From contig NZ_JAOEFD010000003.1 in the NCBI RefSeq assembly GCF_025420485.1, positions 173,788 through 237,787 of the forward strand: a stretch of 64,000 bases of DNA. The letters are read 5' to 3'. The notes under the pieces are model-generated. The model saw only the letters and a list, made by a program, of their open reading frames with translations. It searched no databases and was not told where the DNA came from. This stretch comes from Nesterenkonia marinintestina. GTDB lineage: Bacteria; Actinomycetota; Actinomycetes; Actinomycetales; Micrococcaceae. The position numbers were made by a program, and so were the translations under genes. Of the stretch, positions 61,523 to 64,000 are shown one piece after another. The stretch's first letter is position 1. Each line of letters starts with the position of its first letter.

Positions 61523-62848
61523 GTGCACGCAGGGCGACAGGGAGACAGGGACTCCGACCGAGGTCCGCAGCAGGATCCCGGCGGCGGCGGCGCGCCGGAG
61601 GACGAGACCCGCACCGGCTCCAGCCCCGCCCGCGGTCCCGCGCTGCGACGTCTGACGACGCTGCCCCGCCGCGGACTGCGCGGACTGCGCCGAGCCGCGG
61701 TCCGCCGTGACTCCCGGTTGGACGTCCACGGACTGCCCGCAGAGCCGATCGACCGACCCGGCGGCACGGACGATTCCGTCGGCTCAGGCGACGATCCGCT
61801 CCGGCCCCCCGACATCGGCGCACGGCCGGTGTACACCGGCTTCATGTTCGCCGTCGGCGTCGGGCTGGCGCTGCTCATCTTCTTCGTGGGACAGACCAAC
61901 TCACAGCTGCTGGTGTGGATCGGTGCCGCACTGTTCATCGCTCTGGGCCTGGACCCGGTGGTCCGCGGCCTCGAGCGGCTCGGCATCCCCCGTCTGGCGG
62001 GGGTCCTGCTGACCATGGTCACCTTCCTCAGCGCGGTGTCGATGTTCATCGCCTCGATCACCCCGACGGTGACCGAGCAGATGACCAACTTCGTCACATC
62101 CGTCCCGCAGATCATCGACGACGTCCTGACCTCCCAGTGGTTCCAGAACCTCGACCAGAACCTGCAGGTCCAGAGCTTCGTCGACACGGAGGTCGACCGG
62201 CTGCTCGCCGATCCGGCCCGAGTCACCACCGCGCTGGGCGGGCTGTTCGGCGTCGGAGCGGCCGTGCTGAGCACAGGCTTCGGCATCCTCGTCGTCACGG
62301 TGCTCGCGCTGTACTTCCTGGCGACGCTGCCGACCATGAAGGCCTGGGCCTACCGGCTGGCGCCCCGGTCGCGCCGCGCACGGATCGAGGACCTGGGGAC
62401 GCGGATCCTCGACGGCGTCGGGTACTACGTGATCGGTCAGGCCTGCGTGGCCCTGCTCAACGGCATCGTCGCCTACATCGCCATCTCCATCGCCGGGGTG
62501 CCCTTCGGTGCGCTCTTCGCGGTGACCGTGGGGGTCCTGGCCTTCATCCCGCTGGTGGGACCGGTCATTGGCGGCAGCCTGGTCACCCTGGTGTCGCTGA
62601 CGGTGGACTGGCAGACGGCACTGACCTTTGCGGCGATCTACTTCGTCTACCTGCAGGTGGAGGCCTACTTCGTGTCCCCGAGGATCATGGCCCGCGCCGT
62701 GCGGATCCCCGCCGCGGTGGCGGTGATCTCCGTGATCGCCGGGGGCACCCTGCTGGGCGTGCTCGGCGCACTGATGGCGATCCCCACCGCGGCAGCCGCC
62801 ATGCTGCTGCTGCGGGAGGTCCTGATCGCCCGGCAGGACCGCCGCTGA
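61523..62848 (+). CDS. AI-2E family transporter
   Basis: The 441-residue membrane protein belongs to the AI-2E/PerM family, whose members export or conduct varied small molecules. A hydrophilic N-terminus of about 90 residues, rich in Arg and Asp, precedes the membrane segments. The C-terminal motif GVLAFIPLVGPVIGG and the late YFVYLQVEAYFVSPRIMARAVRIPAAVAVISVIAGGTLLGVLGA are diagnostic. The GTG start lies six bases after a -10 TAAGGT. The substrate is unknown; the family name does not prove autoinducer transport. Confidence 0.85.
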   Translation: MHAGRQGDRDSDRGPQQDPGGGGAPEDETRTGSSPARGPALRRLTTLPRRGLRGLRRAAVRRDSRLDVHGLPAEPIDRPGGTDDSVGSGDDPLRPPDIGARPVYTGFMFAVGVGLALLIFFVGQTNSQLLVWIGAALFIALGLDPVVRGLERLGIPRLAGVLLTMVTFLSAVSMFIASITPTVTEQMTNFVTSVPQIIDDVLTSQWFQNLDQNLQVQSFVDTEVDRLLADPARVTTALGGLFGVGAAVLSTGFGILVVTVLALYFLATLPTMKAWAYRLAPRSRRARIEDLGTRILDGVGYYVIGQACVALLNGIVAYIAISIAGVPFGALFAVTVGVLAFIPLVGPVIGGSLVTLVSLTVDWQTALTFAAIYFVYLQVEAYFVSPRIMARAVRIPAAVAVISVIAGGTLLGVLGALMAIPTAAAAMLLLREVLIARQDRR

Positions 62849-62880
62849 GCCGACCGGCCGCGAGCGTCGTCAGGCCGCCC

Positions 62881-63183
62881 TCAGGGGATCTGCCAGCACC
62901 GCCGATGCCAGTGGCGGCGTTCCGAGGCGGCATGCTCGTCGCCGAAGAGCGAGTCTGCCCGCCAGGCCACCAGGTGCGCGGTACCGGGAGCGATGGACAG
63001 TCCGCAGCCGGGACAGACGTAGGACTTCACCGCCGCCGCGCCGGAGATCGCCCGCACGTGGTACTCCCCGTCGGCCCGCCGCTGCCGGGACCCGCCGACG
63101 ACCCCGCCGTCGATCAGGCCCGGGTTCAGCGGCCGATGGGGACGACGCCACTTCGACCCGCCCGCTCCGCCCCTGCGTCCCAT
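62881..63183 (-). CDS. Small zinc-ribbon-like protein next to nucS
   Basis: The 100-residue protein has YVCPGCGLSI, HLVAWRAD, and RRHWHRRCW, giving one CxxC plus His and a last Cys as likely zinc ligands, in a basic background. The same family (CPGC...HVVAW...RRHWHxxCW) lies beside nucS in Streptomyces and other actinobacteria. Its function is unknown. The ATG at 63183 lies six bases after a weak -10-like GAGGAT that could also serve as a Shine-Dalgarno (GGGAGG). It is convergent with the AI-2E gene. Confidence 0.75.
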   Translation of the reverse strand: MGRRGGAGGSKWRRPHRPLNPGLIDGGVVGGSRQRRADGEYHVRAISGAAAVKSYVCPGCGLSIAPGTAHLVAWRADSLFGDEHAASERRHWHRRCWQIP

Positions 63184-63225
63184 AGGGACATCCTCCCAGG
63201 TTCCTGCTCCCGGGTTCCGCCGCGC

Positions 63226-63231
63226 TAGACT
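63226..63231 (+). promoter_or_regulatory. -10 hexamer of nucS
   Basis: TAGACT lies eight bases before the GTG at 63240, so transcription would begin close to the start codon. The spacing is slightly longer than in the other leaderless candidates. Confidence 0.45.
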
Positions 63232-63239
63232 GGATGACC

Positions 63240-63932
63240 GTGCGACTGGTGATTGCGACATGCTCGGTGACCTATTCCGGCCGACTCAACGCCCATCTGG
63301 CCCAGGCCGTCCGGCTCCTGATGGTCAAGGCCGACGGTGCGGTGCTGGTGCACTCCGACGGCGGCTCCTATAAGCCGCTGAACTGGATGTCGCCCCCGGC
63401 GACGCTGCGCACCAGCCCACCCGATGCCGAACAGGCGCAGGCCGGCATCACCGAGGTGTGGACCGTGCGGGCCGACAAGACCGACGACACGCTGACGATC
63501 CTCATCAGCGAGATCCACCACGACTCCGTGCACGAGATGGGCGTCGACCCGGGCCTGGTGAAGGACGGCGTCGAATCGGACCTCCAGCGCCTGCTCGCCG
63601 ACCAGATCGAGCGGCTCGGCGACGGCCACAGCCTGATCCGACGCGAGCACCAGACCCCGATCGGCCCGGTCGACATCCTGGCGAGGGGACCGGGTGGGAC
63701 GGTGGCCGTCGAACTCAAGCGCCGCGGCGACATCGACGGCGTCGAGCAGCTCACCCGATACCTCGACCTGCTCAACCGGGACCCGCTGCTGGCTCCCGTC
63801 CAGGGCGTCTTCGCCGCTCAGCAGATACGCCCGCAGGCCCGCACCCTGGCCGAGGACCGGGGCATCCGCTGCCTGGTGCTGGACTACGCGGAGATGCGCG
63901 GCGTCGACGACGCCGACTCTCGGCTCTTCTGA
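63240..63932 (+). CDS. nucS: Mismatch-specific endonuclease NucS/EndoMS
   Basis: The 230-residue endonuclease carries out the non-canonical mismatch repair of actinobacteria and archaea in place of MutS/MutL. The N-terminal [20 protein letters not shown] and [10 protein letters not shown] match M. tuberculosis NucS; the nuclease motif is GPVDILARG...[27 protein letters not shown] with the acidic and Lys catalytic residues. It ends ADSRLF, a possible beta-clamp-binding tail. The start is GTG 63240. Confidence 0.95.
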   Translation: MRLVIATCSVTYSGRLNAHLAQAVRLLMVKADGAVLVHSDGGSYKPLNWMSPPATLRTSPPDAEQAQAGITEVWTVRADKTDDTLTILISEIHHDSVHEMGVDPGLVKDGVESDLQRLLADQIERLGDGHSLIRREHQTPIGPVDILARGPGGTVAVELKRRGDIDGVEQLTRYLDLLNRDPLLAPVQGVFAAQQIRPQARTLAEDRGIRCLVLDYAEMRGVDDADSRLF

Positions 63933-63960
63933 CCCCGAACCGGCGCAGATGCGCCGACGG

Positions 63961-64000
63961 GCGCCCGGGGGGGGGGCGCCCCCCCGGGGGGGGGGGGGCC
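63961..64000. other. Low-complexity G/C run at the window end (probable artefact)
   Basis: The last 40 bases are a G10 run, a C7 run and a G13 run with few breaks. Nothing else in the window looks like this. Runs of this kind at a contig end usually reflect sequencing or assembly error, so I do not interpret the self-complementary G/C blocks. The preceding CGGCGCA/TGCGCCG (63941-63956) may be a nucS terminator stem. Confidence 0.6.

Overview
The window is 64 kb of high-GC chromosome from an actinobacterium, most likely a member of the Micrococcales (Nesterenkonia/Kocuria/Arthrobacter-like; the order is an inference). Supporting marks are a mycothione reductase with a mycothiol-dependent-nitroreductase homologue, the gcvH-garA-ftsR-MerR block, paired clpP1/clpP2, NucS, DUF2017 and DUF3039 proteins, a translational-type T-box before ileS, a GlnR-type box before amt, and many apparently leaderless genes. 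I see no phage, insertion sequence, integron, CRISPR array, rRNA or biosynthetic island. This is ordinary core chromosome, and the interest lies mainly in regulatory architecture.

Layout. 1-7.7 kb: the 3' end of ftsY, amt with its operator, an MFS exporter, smc and wecB. 7.7-11.1 kb: a 23-bp tandem repeat, an ATP-grasp protein and a two-gene polysaccharide/teichoic-acid-type ABC exporter. 11.1-20 kb (minus): valS, then a T-box-controlled ileS-folC-DUF4233-ndk run with overlapping ends. 20-23.4 kb: an SDR, a nitroreductase-like DsbA protein, mtr and an ABM monooxygenase. 23.4-27 kb: a ParA-like ATPase, then gcvH-garA-ftsR-merR. 27-33.5 kb: a GH13 alpha-glucosidase facing an lpqY-sugABC-like disaccharide importer. 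33.5-38 kb (minus): tRNA-Pro, tig, clpP1-clpP2 with a ClgR-like site, and clpX. 38-42.7 kb: an AbgT transporter, tRNA-Lys, bcp, tRNA-Leu and a Tat-exported solute-binding protein. 42.8-45 kb: mqo and an alpha/beta hydrolase. 45-52 kb: sbcC-sbcD, a DraG-like protein and a DnaQ-BRCT exonuclease. 51.5-55.8 kb (minus): clpS-DUF2017-murI-MBL hydrolase-rph-rdgB. 55.8-58 kb: pncB and pncA for NAD salvage. 58-61.3 kb (minus): a thioredoxin-TPR protein, and DUF3039 overlapping a DEAD/DEAH helicase. 61.5-64 kb: an AI-2E permease, a small zinc-ribbon protein and nucS. The last 40 bases are G/C homopolymers that look like a contig-end artefact.

The genes form clear functional groups. ClpP1P2, ClpX, ClpS and trigger factor handle protein folding and N-degron/ClpXP proteolysis. 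SbcCD, SMC, NucS, the DnaQ-BRCT nuclease and RdgB protect the genome and nucleotide pool. Mtr and the DsbA-like protein belong to mycothiol redox metabolism. PncA and PncB feed nicotinamide into NAD. The SugABC-like importer and the alpha-glucosidase handle an alpha-linked glucoside.

The recurring theme is promoter layout. At least nine genes have a TAnnnT-type -10 hexamer 6-8 nt before the start codon and no room for a Shine-Dalgarno sequence, which implies leaderless mRNAs. Two divergent pairs (mtr/ABM and clpS/pncB) have opposed -10 hexamers sharing exactly two bases. A third pair (sbcD and its divergent neighbour) carries near-identical promoter-start cassettes as inverted copies.
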